This document shows, piece after piece, positions 6,358-7,704 of a DNA stretch of 7,704 bases. Origin of the DNA: Actinomycetota bacterium. GTDB taxonomy: Bacteria > Actinomycetota > Acidimicrobiia > Acidimicrobiales > JAFATL01. The notes below the pieces were generated by a model. It was not told the DNA's origin. It saw only the letters and a list, made by a program, of their open reading frames with translations, and did not search any database. The DNA lies in assembly GCA_019243975.1 (NCBI GenBank), contig JAFATL010000030.1, positions 1-7,704 on the forward strand, written 5' to 3'. Position numbers and translations under genes: made by a program. Position 1 is the first letter of the stretch; each line of letters opens with the position of its first letter.

Positions 6358-6514
6358 CCGGCGGACTCGCGCCGAACTGAGTCTTTCGCGCTGCGCGAAC
6401 CGGACAACGGGCGCGTATCGCGGCAGGAAAGGCTCACTGCGCCGTGACGGGCTCGCGACCGAGGTGGCATCACGACGTGCACTACTTCTCGGTTGGTGGA
6501 CTACTCGCTCGACT
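6358..6514. other. Convergent intergenic region, no gene seen
   Basis: These 157 nt separate the stops of the plus-strand SpoIID gene and the minus-strand glycosyltransferase gene. Both strands have short open frames only, with no convincing start context or protein character, and I see no tRNA-like cloverleaf. The one clear structure is the small hairpin at 6385-6399. Confidence 0.6.
6385..6399. terminator. Perfect small hairpin, candidate bidirectional terminator
   Basis: TTCGCG, loop CTG, CGCGAA forms a perfect 6-bp stem with a 3-nt loop, 28 nt after the SpoIID stop and between two convergent genes. The location suits termination from either side. There is no U-tract on either strand and the stem is short, so efficiency cannot be judged. 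Confidence 0.35.
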
Positions 6515-7405
6515 TCACGCTGTTCCATCGGCCTTGCGCGCCGTCAGCCCGGCGCGGACGGCCTGTATCGGACGGGCCCGGCCGAGGGCAGCGGGGTGAC
6601 GGACGGCGAGACGGGCGACGGTGAATGCCGACAGGGCAAGTGAGGGGGGAGCGAGCAGGCCGGCCCAGCCGCGGTGGCGGGCGACGGTAGCGAGTCGGTT
6701 GCGGAGCGAGAGCGACTCGGTGAAGGTCGGCTCTCCGGTGGCGACGCCACGGCGGTGCGTCGCGCGCGCAGTTGGAACGAATGCGAACTCCCAACCGTGG
6801 CGGCGGGCACGCCAGCACAGCTCGACGTCGTCCCAGTACACAAACAGCCAGTCCCACCACGGTGACGGGCCGAGGTCGTCGAGCATGGACCGGCGCCACA
6901 ACGCCGCCGCGCCAGATACACCGAAGGGCGCGTCGCCCACAGATATGGCACCGGCGACCGCTCCCCCGAACCGCTCCCTCGCCGCGTACGCGCGAGTCAG
7001 CTCGATGCCGGTGCTGTCGACTGGTCCGCCCGGCCGCACGAGCAGGCCGGTGGCCGCGCCCACCCGGGGAGACGCCTCGAGCGCCGCCACCAACGCGTCG
7101 ACGTAGCCGGGCTCCAGCACGGCATCGGCGTTGAGGCTCAGCAGATACGGCAGAGAGGTCGCCGCGTACGCCTGGTTCATGGCCGGGGCGTACCCGACGT
7201 TGGTGGCGTTGGCGATGACCTCGACGTCGTCGAAGCCGCGGGCAACGTCGGCCGTGCCGTCGGCTGAGGCGTTGTCGATCACGAGGACCCGCCCCACCAC
7301 ATCTCCCTGCGCCCGCAGGGCGGCGACGCACGCGGGAAGGTCGGCGGCCGCGTTGTAGGTGACGATCGCCACGTCGACCACGCCATGGGCCGAGGAGTCA
7401 GCCAC
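6515..7405 (-). CDS. Family 2 glycosyltransferase, WbbL/rhamnosyltransferase-like
   Basis: This 296-residue GT-A fold enzyme should transfer a sugar from a nucleotide donor onto a growing cell-surface glycan at the inner face of the membrane. Motifs in order are VDVAIVTYNA (10-19), VLVIDNASADGT (40-51, donor-binding), NVGYAPAMNQAY (69-80), LSLNADAVLEPGY (89-101, with N92-A93-D94 in the DxD position), FGVSGAAALWRRSML (161-175) and VYWDDVELCWRARRHGW (189-205), which carries the acidic catalytic-base region. This pattern resembles WbbL-type rhamnosyltransferases, but the sugar is not provable from sequence. The C-terminal region (about 245-275) is hydrophobic and may sit on the membrane. The start is GTG 7405; a second in-frame GTG at 7381 would trim eight residues before the first strand. 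A TAGGTT box 8 nt upstream supports GTG 7405. The gene is divergent from cofD/fbiA by 41 nt. Mycobacterium tuberculosis has wbbL1 close to fbiA-fbiB, which supports an envelope role. Confidence 0.88.
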   Translation of the reverse strand: MADSSAHGVVDVAIVTYNAAADLPACVAALRAQGDVVGRVLVIDNASADGTADVARGFDDVEVIANATNVGYAPAMNQAYAATSLPYLLSLNADAVLEPGYVDALVAALEASPRVGAATGLLVRPGGPVDSTGIELTRAYAARERFGGAVAGAISVGDAPFGVSGAAALWRRSMLDDLGPSPWWDWLFVYWDDVELCWRARRHGWEFAFVPTARATHRRGVATGEPTFTESLSLRNRLATVARHRGWAGLLAPPSLALSAFTVARLAVRHPAALGRARPIQAVRAGLTARKADGTA

Positions 7406-7419
7406 GGCCGGGCAACCTA
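7406..7419 (-). promoter_or_regulatory. Putative near-leaderless -10 promoter of the glycosyltransferase gene
   Basis: On the minus strand TAGGTT (7419-7414) is followed by GCCCGGCC and the GTG start at 7405. The sequence GTAGGTTGCCCGG closely resembles GTAGGATGACCCGG in front of the exporter permease. There is no Shine-Dalgarno core and no clear -35 hexamer. Confidence 0.4.
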
Positions 7420-7434
7420 CCGGCTCAACGCTCC

Positions 7435-7440
7435 TAGGCT
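7435..7440 (+). promoter_or_regulatory. Putative leaderless -10 promoter of cofD/fbiA
   Basis: TAGGCT is followed by GCGGAG and then the ATG at 7447. The 6-nt spacing fits transcription starting on the A of the ATG. The GGAG abuts the ATG directly, too close to work as a Shine-Dalgarno sequence, which favours leaderless initiation. The box lies only 15 nt from the oppositely directed TAGGTT of the glycosyltransferase gene, so the two promoters overlap. Confidence 0.45.
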
Positions 7441-7446
7441 GCGGAG

Positions 7447-7704
7447 ATGATCGTGGCGCTGGCCGGGGGCGTGGGTGCGGCTCGCATGCTGCGCGGGATC
7501 CTGGCCGTCGTCCCGCCCGAGCAGGTGACCGCCATCGTCAACACCGGCGACGACGTGGTGCTGCACGGCCTGCACATCAGCCCCGACCTCGACACCGTCA
7601 CCTACACCCTCGCCAACGCCATCAACCCGGAGACGGGCTGGGGTCTGGTCGACGAGACCTGGCAGGCAATGGCCGCGCTCGACCGCTACGGCGGGCAGAC
7701 GTGG
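7447..7704 (+). CDS. cofD: CofD/FbiA, 2-phospho-L-lactate transferase family, coenzyme F420 biosynthesis (5' part)
   Basis: The first 86 residues are present and the gene runs off the right edge. Called fbiA in mycobacteria, the enzyme joins the phospho-lactyl or phosphoenolpyruvyl group from a GDP- or GPP-activated donor to Fo, giving F420-0 or its dehydro form, in the cytoplasm. Diagnostic motifs are the N-terminal glycine-rich loop ALAGGVGAARMLRG (4-17), NTGDD (32-36), LHGLHISPDLDTVTYTLA (39-56) and GWGLVDETW (64-72). Together these are characteristic of CofD. The ATG at 7447 gives the family's normal N-terminus, beginning directly in the first beta strand. fbiB/cofE-type genes would be expected downstream, outside the window. 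Confidence 0.93.
   Translation, partial: MIVALAGGVGAARMLRGILAVVPPEQVTAIVNTGDDVVLHGLHISPDLDTVTYTLANAINPETGWGLVDETWQAMAALDRYGGQTW

Noticed and set aside
6358..6514. A small gene or tRNA in the convergent gap (including a minus-strand frame at 6325-6528)
   Set aside because: The frame overlaps both flanking genes, lacks a ribosome binding site and has biased composition; no cloverleaf could be folded by eye.

Overview
The window is GC-rich DNA, densely coded on both strands, most likely from a high-GC actinobacterium. The clearest taxonomic clue is the start of a coenzyme F420 gene (CofD/FbiA) beside a WbbL-like glycosyltransferase; the same two families lie close together in Mycobacterium. An Acidimicrobiia-type lineage is my guess, not a result.

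Layout, left to right. (1) Minus strand, 1-2093: a surface-polysaccharide ABC exporter. The Wzm-like permease (2093->1269) is followed 7 nt later by the Wzt-like ATPase with a C-terminal carbohydrate-recognition-like domain (1261->53). Its stop overlaps by 4 nt the GTG start of a further gene cut off by the window edge. (2) A 54-nt gap with three mutually complementary GC-rich arms and a near-leaderless -10 box. (3) Two divergent secreted cell-wall proteins separated by 64 nt. On the minus strand is a PGRP/Amidase_2 N-acetylmuramoyl-L-alanine amidase (4100->2148), and on the plus strand a SpoIID/LytB-domain protein (4165->6357). Both end in the same kind of module: six FG-GAP/VCBS-like repeats of about 51 residues that probably form a beta-propeller. 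(4) A 157-nt convergent gap with one perfect small hairpin. (5) A family 2 glycosyltransferase on the minus strand (7405->6515), divergent from cofD/fbiA (7447->, truncated by the window edge).

Working together (inference): the exporter, the glycosyltransferase and the two hydrolases all fit envelope biogenesis. In Bacillus, an amidase that strips stem peptides works with SpoIID, a lytic transglycosylase that prefers the denuded glycan. Here an unrelated amidase fold is paired with a SpoIID protein, and both carry the same repeat module. That pair is the most interesting part of the window. Within the repeats a Tyr/Arg position alternates strictly (Y-R-Y-R-Y-R) in both proteins, and the SpoIID gene shows 309-nt (two-repeat) periodicity at the DNA level. 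At the start codons, three genes carry TAGGNT boxes 6-9 nt upstream, pointing to leaderless or near-leaderless transcription.
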